Positions 37,866 to 46,657 are shown, counted from the first letter of the stretch. The stretch is 56,395 nucleotides of DNA from Gammaproteobacteria bacterium HGW-Gammaproteobacteria-4 (GCA_002839995.1 PGZC01000011.1:1-56395); one strand, 5' to 3'. Numbers and translations are program-made. The notes: generated by a model from the sequence alone, not told the origin.

Positions 37866-38996
37866 ATGAATCGCAGCACCGACGTTACCCTCGGCGACCA
37901 CATTCGCAGCGCCTGTCTGCGCCTGCCCTGCCCCGACCTCGATGTGTCGCTGCGATTCTTTACCGAGCAATTGGGCTTTGTCGTCGAACAAATCGTGCCT
38001 GCCGATGCGCCGCGCATCGCGCTGTTGTCGGGGCACGGCATGAATCTGCACCTGCATGCAGACGCCGCGGCAATGCCGAGTCGCAATCGGACATGCATTC
38101 AACTCGACTATGATCGGGCAGCGCTTGGCAGCGACGCGCCGAGCCATCTGATCAGCCCGTGCGGCGTGCGCGTGGAACTGTGCGATGCCGAACCGGCACT
38201 GCATATTCCGCAGGGCGAGCAGGCGTTCATCCTCACCCGTCATGATGCACGCAACGGCTGGCACGTCGGCCGCGCCGGCATGCACTATCGCGACCTGATT
38301 CCAGGCCGACTCGGTGGCCGCTTCATCGCCTCGCATATCCGCATCCCTGACGGCGGCGAAGTGCCAGACTATGTGCATTACCACCGCGTGCGCTTCCAGA
38401 TGATCTTCTGCAAGGCTGGCTGGGTGCGCGTGGTCTATGAAGACCAGGGAGAGCCCTTCGTACTGAACGCCGGGGATTGCGTGCTGCAACCACCACAGAT
38501 CCGCCACCGCGTGCTGGAAGCATCACCCGGGCTGGAAGTGATCGAACTGGGCTGCCCCGCGGTGCATGAGACCCTCGCCGATCGCGCACTGGTGTTGCCG
38601 AACGCGCGCTGTATGCCGGAGCGCGAATTTTTCGGACAGCGCTTCGTACGCCATGTTGCCGCCGATGCCGTATGGCAGCCGTGGCGAGCGCCAGGATTCA
38701 GTGCACGCGATACCGGCATTGCCGATGCAACCGACGGTCTGGCCGACGCGCGGGTGGTGCGATGGGCGAACGATCCGGCCAGCCCATCGCCACAGGCGCC
38801 GCTAGGTCATCACGGCGAATTGCGGTTTCTGTTCGTGCTGGGTGGCAGCCTTGAACTGCACAGCACCGGACACGGCACGCACACGCTGGGCATCAACGAC
38901 AGTTGCGTGATTCCGGCGGATACCGATTTTCTCCTGCACGCCGGCAACGACATGGAAGTTCTCGAAGTCAGCCTGCCGGCACAAGCAGGCCGCTGA
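37866..38996 (+). CDS. VOC (glyoxalase-like) and double-cupin fusion protein
   Basis: The product has 376 residues. The N-terminal VOC domain (about 12-130) shows LRLPCPDLDVSLRFFTEQLGF. It is followed by two cupin barrels. The first (about 150-235) shows GGEVPDYVHYHRVRFQMIF and PPQIRHRVLE; the second (about 285-370) shows LGHHGELRFLFVLGGSLEL and DSCVIPADTDFLL. The domains often bind a divalent metal and act on small organic molecules as dioxygenases, isomerases or hydrolases. Which reaction occurs here is unknown. Probably co-transcribed with the AraC gene. Confidence 0.75.
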   Translation: MNRSTDVTLGDHIRSACLRLPCPDLDVSLRFFTEQLGFVVEQIVPADAPRIALLSGHGMNLHLHADAAAMPSRNRTCIQLDYDRAALGSDAPSHLISPCGVRVELCDAEPALHIPQGEQAFILTRHDARNGWHVGRAGMHYRDLIPGRLGGRFIASHIRIPDGGEVPDYVHYHRVRFQMIFCKAGWVRVVYEDQGEPFVLNAGDCVLQPPQIRHRVLEASPGLEVIELGCPAVHETLADRALVLPNARCMPEREFFGQRFVRHVAADAVWQPWRAPGFSARDTGIADATDGLADARVVRWANDPASPSPQAPLGHHGELRFLFVLGGSLELHSTGHGTHTLGINDSCVIPADTDFLLHAGNDMEVLEVSLPAQAGR

Positions 38997-39039
38997 TGTA
39001 TCGCGCCGGCCGATGGCCAGGACGACCAAGTGATTTCCG

Positions 39040-39150
39040 GTCGCTCACAGGGTGAGCTCCTACAAGAAGCACGATGATCTCGCCCTGTAGGAGCCCACCC
39101 TGTGGGCGACCTGACAAAGCACGATGATCTCCCCCTGTAGGAGCCCACCC
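39040..39150. repeat. Three-copy REP cluster (GTAGGAGCCCACCC family)
   Basis: One inverted arm (39040-39063, slightly diverged, GCTCACAGGGTGAGC) and two direct arms (39087-39110, 39127-39150). The spacers share GCACGATGATCTC, so the last unit is a tandem copy. It fills most of the 268-bp gap between the VOC-bicupin gene and the next gene. Confidence 0.88.
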
Positions 39151-39264
39151 TGTGGGCGACCAGAACGCGAACGGTACGCGACAACGATCGCGGTACATCG
39201 CTGTTGCTAAAGCTTGCTTCCACGCAGCCGTTAACCTGATGACGGATGCAACGGGGAGCCCGAT

Positions 39265-39555
39265 GTGATCGAAAACATTGCCCTCTCGGGAATCGAGGCC
39301 GGACTCACCCGGCTCTCGGTCGCGGCCAACAATATCGCCAACGCATCCACGCCCGGTTTCGAACGCCAGAGCGTGATCCAGAGCGCGCAGCCCGATGGCG
39401 GCACCCAGACACGCGTGGCGTCGGCCGGCGATGGCGGATCACTACTGCACGACCAGGTGAATCAGCTGACCGCCAGTTACGCGATCCAGGCCAGCGTGCT
39501 GAGCTTGAAGGTGGCGCACGATACCCTCGGCACGCTGCTCGACCAGCGTGCCTGA
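39265..39555 (+). CDS. Orphan mini flagellar rod/hook-like protein (FlgC/FlgG-like)
   Basis: The product has 96 residues. The N-terminus shows the flagellar rod signature (LTRLSVAANNIANASTPGFERQ). The C-terminus resembles the FlgG/FlgC C-terminal helix (QVNQLTASYAIQASVLSLKVAHDTLGTLLDQ). The D1-type middle region found in FlgC (about 135 residues) is missing, so the two coiled-coil helices are joined by a short linker. Start GTG 39265 has GGGGAG 7 bases upstream; the family N-terminus follows directly. There are no other flagellar genes in the window. Either a divergent standalone rod-like protein or a minimised paralogue; function unknown. Confidence 0.75.
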   Translation: MIENIALSGIEAGLTRLSVAANNIANASTPGFERQSVIQSAQPDGGTQTRVASAGDGGSLLHDQVNQLTASYAIQASVLSLKVAHDTLGTLLDQRA

Positions 39556-39566
39556 ATCGACGTTGC

Positions 39567-41912
39567 TCAGAACCGGTACGTCACCTGCGCGCGGTAGTTC
39601 ACCGGGTCGCCAAAGAACGCGGTGAGCGTGCGCTCGCGGCCCAGGGTCGGTGCCAGGGTGGCATCGTTGACGAAATCCCAGCCCGAGGTGATATAGCGCT
39701 TGTCGCCCAGATTGCGGCCGTGCAGACCGATCGTCCAGCGCCCGTCATCCGAGTTCCACACGATGCTGGCGTCGAACAGGGTGTAGCCGCCCTGATCGAG
39801 CAGGAAGCTGTCGGTCTCGAACTGGTTTGTGGCACTGCGATAGGAAGCGCGCGGCAGGAACGACAACGCGCCATCGAGGCCGAACAGGCGCGTCGGCACG
39901 GTGTAATCGAAACCAATGTTGCCGGTCCATTCCGGCGTGTTCTGGAACGTCGCGGTATCCGCGATATCGACACCAAACGCGTTGATGAAGCGGGTGAACT
40001 CGGCATCGATGTAGCCGCCCGACCAGGTAAAACGCAGCGAGTCGCCATCGCTCATCATATCGCTGGCCAATTCGGCCAGCCCTTCGAACTCGATGCCGCG
40101 GATACGCGCCTTGCCGGCGTTGGTGGTCACGCCCACGAATGTTTCGTTGACGCCATCGTTATCGGCATCCACGCCCACCGAGCCGGGCACCTGAATGTCT
40201 TCATAGTCGTTCCAGAACAATGCCAGACTGGTGCTTGCCCGACCACCCAGCCACGAACCCTTGTGACCGACCTCATAGGCGGTAACCTGCTCCGGCTCGA
40301 ATTGCAGAAACTCCTGTATCTCGTCCGGATCGCGAGTACCGTTGCCGTCCAGATCGGGCGCCGCGGTGCCCGCACCGCGCGGATCGAAGCCGCCGCCCTT
40401 GAAACCCTGCGAGAAGCTGAAATAAACCATGTGGTCGTCGGCCGGCTTCCACGACAGCCCGGCCTTCGGGGTGAAATCGCGGAACGTCTCGCTGCCGTTG
40501 AAATTGGTCGACGTCGCGATCGGAATCGCGTTGCCGCCGAAGAAGTCCGAGGTGCCGCCGATCAGAGTACGACGCAACATGAAGGCGCTGCGCTTGTCTT
40601 CGGTGAAACGCCCGCCCAGCGACAGTTCCACCGTGTCGAACAACTGGATCGACACATCGCTGAACAGCGACCAGGTCTTGGTGCCGATATCGCCAATGGT
40701 GTTGGCGTTCAGGCCGGGCAGATTGAGCAGCGTGCCGGTGGTGCCGAGAATCACGTCGAAATCGTTGAAGGCATTGGCATCGAGGTAGTAGAAACCGGCC
40801 ACGCCCGAAACCCGCTCGGTGGTGAACTGCAATTGCAGCTCCTGGCTGAACTGATCGTCCTTGTACACCACCGGCACATCGATATCGACCGACTGCAAAC
40901 CGTCGAAATCGTTGGACCATGCGGCGTTGTTCTTGCGAAAGGCGGTGATGCTCTTGAAGGTCCACGCATCGTTGATGTACCACTCCACCGTGCCGGCGAT
41001 GCCGCGGCTGCGTTGCATGGCGTCGGGATTGTTCAAACCCGCCTGGGTATCGAACACGCTGTCGAGTACCGGCTCGTTGCTGAGCAAGCTCGGCAACACG
41101 CGATGGCCCTGGCGCGAGTTCGAATCGTCTTCGGTCCAGTCGCCGGCGATGCGCACGAACAGCGCCTCGCTCGGCGTCCATTCCATGCTGAGCCGACCGG
41201 CGATCACGTCCTTGTCGTAGTTCTCCTGGCCGGTGACGATGTTGTCGCCGAAGCCATCGCGCTGGAACGTGGCGAGCGTGGCACCAACGCGCAGATCATC
41301 GGTCACCGGCACCGTGAACTTGCCGGAGAAGTCGCGCTGATTGAACTTGCCGAGCGAACCCGACAACTCGGCGGCCGGTTCGTAGCCCAGGCGCTTGGTC
41401 ACATACTTGATCGCGCCGCCGATGGTGTTGCGGCCGTACAGCGTGCCCTGCGGGCCACGCAACACTTCGATGCGCTCGACATCGTAGATATCCACCACCG
41501 CGCCGTGCGGGCGATTGAGGTAGACATCGTCGATGTACACGCCAACGCCCTGCTCGAAGCCGGCGACCGGGTCCTGCTGGCCGACGCCGCGAATGAAGGC
41601 CGACAATGTGGTGTTGGTGCCGCGCGTCGGCTCCAGCGTCACGTTCGGCACCAACTGATTGAGATCGGTGATGTCCACCGCACCGATCTTTTCCAGCTGC
41701 GCGCCGGAGAACGAGGAGATCGACAGCGGCACATCGAGCAGGGCTTCCTCGCGCCGGCGTGCGGTAACCATGACCTGATCGAGCTTCTTGGCACTGGATT
41801 CGTCGGTCGCTGCCGCTTCCGGCACGTCGTCATCGGCAGTCTGCGCCGAGGTCGGCATCGCAACGCACAGCAACGCGAAACTTATGGCGGTAGCTAATGG
41901 CTTGATCTGCAT
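39567..41912 (-). CDS. TonB-dependent outer-membrane receptor
   Basis: The product has 781 residues from ATG 41912 (signal peptide MQIKPLATAISFALLCVAMP, cleavage near TSAQ). TonB-box-like segment QVMVTARRREEALLDVP, plug domain about 55-165 (PLSISSFSG, FIRGVGQQ, VERIEVLRGPQGTLYGRN, GGAIKYVTKR), then a 22-strand-type barrel ending in RAQVTYRF with terminal Phe. Imports a siderophore, vitamin or carbohydrate/aromatic ligand using the proton motive force via TonB. It is the common xanthomonad/sphingomonad type, so the ligand cannot be named. Divergent from a GntP-type permease, which suggests uptake of one organic acid across both membranes (inference). Confidence 0.93.
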   Translation of the reverse strand: MQIKPLATAISFALLCVAMPTSAQTADDDVPEAAATDESSAKKLDQVMVTARRREEALLDVPLSISSFSGAQLEKIGAVDITDLNQLVPNVTLEPTRGTNTTLSAFIRGVGQQDPVAGFEQGVGVYIDDVYLNRPHGAVVDIYDVERIEVLRGPQGTLYGRNTIGGAIKYVTKRLGYEPAAELSGSLGKFNQRDFSGKFTVPVTDDLRVGATLATFQRDGFGDNIVTGQENYDKDVIAGRLSMEWTPSEALFVRIAGDWTEDDSNSRQGHRVLPSLLSNEPVLDSVFDTQAGLNNPDAMQRSRGIAGTVEWYINDAWTFKSITAFRKNNAAWSNDFDGLQSVDIDVPVVYKDDQFSQELQLQFTTERVSGVAGFYYLDANAFNDFDVILGTTGTLLNLPGLNANTIGDIGTKTWSLFSDVSIQLFDTVELSLGGRFTEDKRSAFMLRRTLIGGTSDFFGGNAIPIATSTNFNGSETFRDFTPKAGLSWKPADDHMVYFSFSQGFKGGGFDPRGAGTAAPDLDGNGTRDPDEIQEFLQFEPEQVTAYEVGHKGSWLGGRASTSLALFWNDYEDIQVPGSVGVDADNDGVNETFVGVTTNAGKARIRGIEFEGLAELASDMMSDGDSLRFTWSGGYIDAEFTRFINAFGVDIADTATFQNTPEWTGNIGFDYTVPTRLFGLDGALSFLPRASYRSATNQFETDSFLLDQGGYTLFDASIVWNSDDGRWTIGLHGRNLGDKRYITSGWDFVNDATLAPTLGRERTLTAFFGDPVNYRAQVTYRF

Positions 41913-42063
41913 GGTGTCCCCTCTCCGGATATCTGCCTCGGCCACACTGCCGACGCGAGCAAGCCTAACCAGCTACCGCCAGCCGCACACGTGTACCTTG
42001 GTACAGTGCCGGCCTGCACGCCATGCCGCGATACTCGCGTCTCATCGTTTGTGGATCGTGCCC

Positions 42064-43377
42064 ATGCTCAGCCTGATCGGGCTACTCGCTGCGCTCACCT
42101 TGCTGATCGTGCTCACGATACGCGGCATGAGCCTGTTCATCGCCACCCCTGCCTGTGCCTTGATCGTTGCGCTGACCAGCGACATCGCGTTACTGCCGCC
42201 GCTGGCAGCGAGCGGGCAAAGCGACCTGATCAGCGCGTACATGGATGGCTTCACCAGCTTCATCGGCAGCTGGTTTTTCATGTTCCTGCTCGGCTCGATC
42301 TTCGGCAAGCTGATGGAAGACAGCGGCGCTGCCGAGAGCATCGCACGCTGGGTGTTGACCGGCATTGGCCATCAACGCGCGGCGCTCGCGATCGTCGTCG
42401 CCTGCGCCGTTCTCACCTACGGCGGGGTCAGCCTGTTCGTGGTCGCGTTCTCGGTTTACCCGACCGCGCTCAGCATGTTCCGCGCCGCCAACCTGCCGCG
42501 CCGGTTCATCCCGGCCGCGCTGGCGTTCGGGTCGGTGACCTTCACCATGACCTCGGCCGGTTCACCGGAAATCCAGAACTGGATTCCGATCCCGTTTCTG
42601 GGCACCTCGCCGTGGGCGGCGTGGCAGGCCAGCGCGATCGTCGCCGCGGCGATGGCACTGCTCGGTTATGCGTGGTTGGCGGCGATGCTCCGCCGCGCCA
42701 GGCAGCGCGGCGAAACCTTTGTCGCACGCGCGGACGACCCGACCGCCCGCCGCGAAGACCTTCCCGCCCCGTGGCGCGCGTTGATCGGCCCCATCCTCGT
42801 GCTCGCGGTCAGCTTCGCATTGCATGACCGCCTGCATACGTCGGCCCTGATTCTGGCGCTGCTTGCCGGTGCAATGGGCGTTATGGCCGGCTGCTGGCGC
42901 CATCGCCAGACACCAGCGAAAGCCATTGCCGAAGGCAGTACCGGCGCCTTGATCGCAATCGGCAACACCGCTGCGGTGGTGGGCTTTGGTGCGGTGGCGA
43001 AAGCGGCACCGGCGTTCATGGTGGCGGTCAATGCATTGACCCACCTGCCCGGTTCGGGAGTCGGCACGGCGGCACTCGCGGTCAGCGTGATCGCGGCAAT
43101 GACCGGCTCGGCGTCCGGTGGCCAGGCGATTGCCCTGCCCTTGCTGGCACCGGCGTTTCTGGCGCAGGGCGTGAATCCCGATCAGTTGCATCGCGCGGTG
43201 GCGATTTCATCGGGAGTGCTCGACTCGCTGCCGCACAACGGCTACGTGGTCACCACCATCCGCGCGATCTGCAACGAAACCCACCGCGACGCCTACGGCC
43301 CGGTCGGCGCACTGACCGTCATCGTGCCGGCACTCGGCCTGTTGTTGTGCCTGGGCTTGTTTGCGTTGGGGTTGTAG
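42064..43377 (+). CDS. GntP-family (gluconate/short-chain organic acid) permease
   Basis: Inner-membrane proton symporter of the GntP/CitMHS type. The product has 437 residues and 11-12 hydrophobic segments. Family features: FIGSWFFMFLLGSIFGKLMEDSGAAESIARW, CAVLTYGGVSLFVVAF, FGSVTFTMTSAGSPEIQN and MTGSASGGQAIALPLL, with GVLDSLPHNG near the end. ATG 42064 was chosen because the hydrophobic first helix starts there; no strong ribosome site is visible. Divergent from the TonB receptor. Substrate could be gluconate, hydroxybutyrate or another carboxylate. Confidence 0.85.
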   Translation: MLSLIGLLAALTLLIVLTIRGMSLFIATPACALIVALTSDIALLPPLAASGQSDLISAYMDGFTSFIGSWFFMFLLGSIFGKLMEDSGAAESIARWVLTGIGHQRAALAIVVACAVLTYGGVSLFVVAFSVYPTALSMFRAANLPRRFIPAALAFGSVTFTMTSAGSPEIQNWIPIPFLGTSPWAAWQASAIVAAAMALLGYAWLAAMLRRARQRGETFVARADDPTARREDLPAPWRALIGPILVLAVSFALHDRLHTSALILALLAGAMGVMAGCWRHRQTPAKAIAEGSTGALIAIGNTAAVVGFGAVAKAAPAFMVAVNALTHLPGSGVGTAALAVSVIAAMTGSASGGQAIALPLLAPAFLAQGVNPDQLHRAVAISSGVLDSLPHNGYVVTTIRAICNETHRDAYGPVGALTVIVPALGLLLCLGLFALGL

Positions 43378-43438
43378 CGCCGCCGCCTGTTGCGGCGTAA
43401 CCCATGGAGCCCGCAAATGCGCGAAGTGTGCCTCGTCA

Positions 43439-43505
43439 GGAAACTCCGAACAATCGCCTCCGACGTCATTGCGAGGAGCGCAGCGACGTGGCAATCCAGT
43501 GCCTC
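43439..43505. repeat. Half copy of GTCATTGCGAG element
   Basis: CAGGAAACTCCGAACAATCG...GTCATTGCGAGGAGCG matches the left half of the elements at 18443 and 36556. It continues into a short TGGCAATCCAG tail, also found in the 36556 copy (inverted). Confidence 0.55.
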
Positions 43506-43662
43506 ACGCTTCGAATGGCGCCCCTGCTGGACAAATAGCATAGCTTTCACCGACCTGCGGCCGGCGAGGCCCTTTTCACGGCGGAAAAAAGCCCAAAACG
43601 CCTTGCGCCGGGCGCGCGTCGTTTCGGCTGCTTCGCAGCAGCGGCCGCTGCATCATGGTAGC

Positions 43663-43698
43663 GTCGGATCCGCGCCTTCGGCACTTGATCCGACCTAC
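43663..43698. repeat. Hairpin repeat (GTCGGATC / GATCCGACCTACG)
   Basis: The arms are separated by CGCGCCTTCGGCACTT. Similar in layout and sequence to the hairpin at 11049-11085. Confidence 0.6.
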
Positions 43699-43881
43699 GC
43701 GCACACTCATGTAGGTCGGTTCAAGCCGCACCGCGGCGGAACCGACAACAAGGCCTGTTCCGGTTTGGCTGGACCCACACTCGAACCACGAACCGCTGAG
43801 GTTCATGGATAGCGCGCCGTTGTAGCCCGGATTAGCGCGCAGCGCGTAATCCGGGGGATCAAGCGAATCGCATCACGCTGA

Positions 43882-43990
43882 CAGCTTGGTGTCCGCAAGG
43901 AAGTCGAACGCATCGATTGCGACCAAGGCGCCCTGCTGGACATCCTGCTCAAGGCCCGCAATGAGGCGGGACTCACGCAAGCGCAACCCG
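43882..43990 (+). pseudogene. Remnant of an XRE/HTH antitoxin-like regulator
   Basis: One frame reads RKEVERIDCDQGALLDILLK, then ARNEAGLTQAQ, the spacing and start of the first HTH helices in XRE-family antitoxins. The sense is lost right after, and a stop at 43879 closes the frame upstream with no start codon. Too short to assign firmly. Confidence 0.35.
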
Positions 43991-44295
43991 ACACACGAAC
44001 GATAGCACCGTCGCCGCGACGCAATCATCCGCGACGGTGCGAGAAATGCGGGCTGTCGATGCCGCGCTGCGTGTGGCCGCCGTGGCGAGGTTGCCCAGCC
44101 TCACCCCAGCCCTCTCCTGCCGGGCCGGAGAGGGAGTGTCGCGCGCCGAGGACTTCGGCGAAGCGCGGGGGTTTTTGCCGCGTTGTGAAGGCAACGCGCG
44201 CTACGCAGCCGCATGCCTGCTCCACCCATTGCTCCCACGCCGCCGTTCCCGCAAGATCGGGTGCTGTCTTTCCGACTGCCATCAGGTGCCCACGC

Positions 44296-44943
44296 ATGAC
44301 CCCAGAACAACGCAAGTCGGCATCGGAGGCGAGGATTCGCTCGCTCGATATTCCGGTCAACGAGGATCTGCGGTTGTTGGCTGCTGACGACGAGGTGCAA
44401 CTGCGCTCGCCGGAGGAGGTGCTGCAACGGATGATCGCGCTGTGGGCGGTGGTCGGCTCGGCGATGATTCCGGGCAATCGCTACTTCCACCGCTACATCG
44501 TGGCGAACCGCTATCAACCGTGGTTGTCGGCGCGCGAATCGCGGTTTCTGCTCAAGGAGAATCCCGGGGAACAACAGCGCATCCAGTACTCCTGGCAATT
44601 GGAGCCGCTGTATTTCATCGGCTGGTGTGCGGGCTTGATCGAGCACATCGGGATTCCGCAGGGCTCTTCCAGCCTCAAGGACATCGTGGGTCTGTTCCCC
44701 AAGGACATGGCCCCGCCGGAGCGGCTGAAGGCGGCGATCCGGCTTCGCCCGACGGCTGAGATCATGGACCAGATCGATCTGGTGTATCGCCTCGACTGGG
44801 GCGTGCGCAACCTGCCTCCGACGGCTGACGACAGCGCACCGGTGGCGAACGCGGGCGTGATCCAGGAGTGGCATCGCGCGGCGAACTGGATGATCCGCCA
44901 CAAGGGACAGGACGACTGGGACCATATCGAGATCGGTGCCTGA
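44296..44943 (+). CDS. DUF4272 domain protein
   Basis: The product has 215 residues and is cytoplasmic, with no signal or membrane segment. It matches the DUF4272 pattern as I know it: an RK..SEARIRSLDIPVNEDL opening, then DEVQLRSPEEVLQRMIALWAV, ESRFLLKENPGEQQRIQYSW, LEPLYFIGWCAGLIEHI and a C-terminal IDLVYRLDWGVRNL. The function of the family is unknown; members are often found with polymorphic-toxin immunity genes or alone. ATG 44296 was chosen because the conserved domain starts there. An upstream extension would run through the repeat at 44108. Followed by a terminator. Confidence 0.82.
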   Translation: MTPEQRKSASEARIRSLDIPVNEDLRLLAADDEVQLRSPEEVLQRMIALWAVVGSAMIPGNRYFHRYIVANRYQPWLSARESRFLLKENPGEQQRIQYSWQLEPLYFIGWCAGLIEHIGIPQGSSSLKDIVGLFPKDMAPPERLKAAIRLRPTAEIMDQIDLVYRLDWGVRNLPPTADDSAPVANAGVIQEWHRAANWMIRHKGQDDWDHIEIGA

Positions 44944-44973
44944 GGCGGCATCCGCATCGATCGCGCGCACGAG

Positions 44974-44993
44974 AGCGGGCCGAAGCCCGCTTT
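44974..44993 (+). terminator. Terminator after DUF4272 gene
   Basis: GCGGGC-CGAA-GCCCGC stem followed by TTTAT. The same stem sequence occurs in the terminator at 47222-47248. Confidence 0.7.
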
Positions 44994-45036
44994 ATCGTGT
45001 CGCGATGACGGCCTCGAACAGTCGCAACGCTACTGA

Positions 45037-45115
45037 GTCCGGCATGTCTACGGTGGTTCGCAACAACAAACGATTTTCGACTACGCTAAAGCAAGCGAAC
45101 CAGACGCGATCCGTG
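45037..45115 (+). repeat. Partial tandem copy of the HD-GYP gene 5' end
   Basis: From the GAGTCCGGCATG near 45037 to about 45115 the DNA encodes MSTVVRNNKRFSTTLKQANQ, closely matching MSTVIRNNKRFLATLAQASQ at 45198. The copy then leaves the gene's frame and ends. It is offset by about 155 bases from the intact gene. Confidence 0.75.
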
Positions 45116-45197
45116 ACCGATGCTGGCTGCCTATGCCGTTGCAGTTACGATATTCGGGCAAGCACACTCGACGATTCGCGACATCACGGGGTCCGGC

Positions 45198-46481
45198 ATG
45201 TCCACGGTCATTCGCAACAACAAACGATTTTTGGCTACGCTGGCGCAGGCGAGCCAGACGCTGTCGGTGACCGTTGCCGACGACATACGCGATGCCCACG
45301 GCGTCAAGCTGATTTCCAAAGGTCAACAGCTCACGAGCGAGATGCAAACGCGGCTGGCGGAACGCGAATTGAGCTGCCCGCTGGAGACCGGCGTTTGCAT
45401 TGATGGCGGTGTCACGACCCACGACATAGCGCATGTTGCAGCCAGCCTGTGCCAACGCTCCGGATTTCTCGCGACCATCGTTGGCGCACACTTCGCGGCC
45501 ATCAAACGCACGTATCTGGCGCTCCCGCTGCAACCGATTGTCCATCTGATGCTATCGGTTCAACAGGTAGCGAGCCCGGGACATTTCACGCATGCGGTCT
45601 TGTGCAGTCTCATTGCCGGAGCGCTGGCATCCCGGCAGGGCGGGCCGGAAGACAATACGCGACTCGCCATGCTGGCGGGATTGATTCACGACCTGGGCGA
45701 AATGTACGGTGAACCTGACGACAAGACCCTCATTGCTGGAGCAAGCCGCGATCGTTGGCGTGAAATCGTTGCGCACGTAGAAGCCGGCAAGGTGTTGATC
45801 GAGCAATTCACCGACTATCCGGAATCGATCGTGCGTGCCGTTTTCGAGCACCACGAGAGGCTCGATGGTTCGGGTTATCCGCGCGGAATTTCCGATGACC
45901 AGGTATCGCCACTGGGCCGGGTGCTCGGTTTGGCGGACACCCTGTGCGGCGTTATCCATGCGCCGGACAATCACGGCGCACGCGCGAAGCTGGCGATGTC
46001 TTTTGTTCCCGGAGAGTTCGATCCGTCGCTGGTACGCCTGTTGACCGCAGCGTTTGCCGGAACCGTCGCCGTGGACGTCGCGTTGCCTTCATCGTTTGAC
46101 GTGAACGCGGCGTTTGTTCGTGCCGATCGGATGGGCAGATGTCTCGAAGATGCCAGGCAGACCATCATGGCGCTTGCGGCCGCACAACTGGACGATCCGC
46201 AGATGGCCGAAATCGTGGTGATCGCACAGCATCGAATCGAACGGCTCAAGTCTTCCTGGGACGCGACCGGGATTGATGCCTACTGCGCCGCAGAACAAAA
46301 CACGGACACACCGCTTAAGATCGACGAAGAATCGTATTTCGATCTGGACGTGGTGTCGCGCGAACTGACCTGGCGCATGCGTAGCCTGTCGCGACATCTG
46401 GTATACCTGCGCCACCAATACCGGCTCGACGGATATGGGGCGTTGGAGCCGGTGATCGCGGCTCTGGAAATGCGTTCGTGA
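45198..46481 (+). CDS. HD-GYP domain c-di-GMP phosphodiesterase-like protein
   Basis: The product has 427 residues, with no signal or membrane segment. The HD-GYP region (about 155-290) shows the metal-binding HD in GLIHDLGEMYG, then EAGKVLIEQFTDYPESIV, EHHERLDGSGYPRGI and GRVLGLADTLCG. These would allow hydrolysis of c-di-GMP to pGpG/GMP. The N-terminal 120 residues resemble no receiver domain and may be a DUF3391-like or other sensor segment. The C-terminus is a long helical extension. ATG 45198 is the chosen start; an upstream in-frame ATG (45120) exists, but it would include part of the duplicated segment. It is next to a deleted diguanylate cyclase. Confidence 0.85.
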   Translation: MSTVIRNNKRFLATLAQASQTLSVTVADDIRDAHGVKLISKGQQLTSEMQTRLAERELSCPLETGVCIDGGVTTHDIAHVAASLCQRSGFLATIVGAHFAAIKRTYLALPLQPIVHLMLSVQQVASPGHFTHAVLCSLIAGALASRQGGPEDNTRLAMLAGLIHDLGEMYGEPDDKTLIAGASRDRWREIVAHVEAGKVLIEQFTDYPESIVRAVFEHHERLDGSGYPRGISDDQVSPLGRVLGLADTLCGVIHAPDNHGARAKLAMSFVPGEFDPSLVRLLTAAFAGTVAVDVALPSSFDVNAAFVRADRMGRCLEDARQTIMALAAAQLDDPQMAEIVVIAQHRIERLKSSWDATGIDAYCAAEQNTDTPLKIDEESYFDLDVVSRELTWRMRSLSRHLVYLRHQYRLDGYGALEPVIAALEMRS

Positions 46482-46657
46482 CGCCACGTATCCAACGGCA
46501 CATTCGGTTGCGAAACCCATCGTGATGACGAAGGTCTCACGCGTGTTTGCAGCGGGCTTGTGACGCGGATCGCGCGGTGCGCGTTGCGCTGAATGATCGC
46601 CGCTTGCGCAAGCGGCAGACCGTACCAAACATCGCGACATCGCACTATAGTGGTGCG

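Larger units (their letters stand above)
43378..44295. other. Repeat-rich non-coding stretch
   Basis: 918 bp without an intact gene. It contains a half copy of the GTCATTGCGAG element (43439-43505), a GTCGGATC hairpin (43663-43698), a remnant of an XRE-type regulator (43882-43990) and a CCTCTCC...GGAGAGG hairpin repeat (44108-44135). It looks like a sink for insertions and decayed genes. Confidence 0.65.

Noticed and set aside
39040-39150. Regularly spaced 24-base repeats resembling a short CRISPR array
   Set aside because: Only three arms, one of them inverted, spacers related to each other, and the same sequence forms inverted pairs at three other places. It is a REP cluster; no cas genes are present.
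39246-41897. Plus-strand open frame of about 880 codons opposite the TonB receptor
   Set aside because: Shadow of the receptor gene. Only the short rod-like gene at 39265-39555, in a different frame, has family motifs.
44936-45403. Open frame upstream of the HD-GYP gene as a separate gene
   Set aside because: Only the duplicated 20-residue start makes sense; the rest is out-of-frame translation of the HD-GYP gene.
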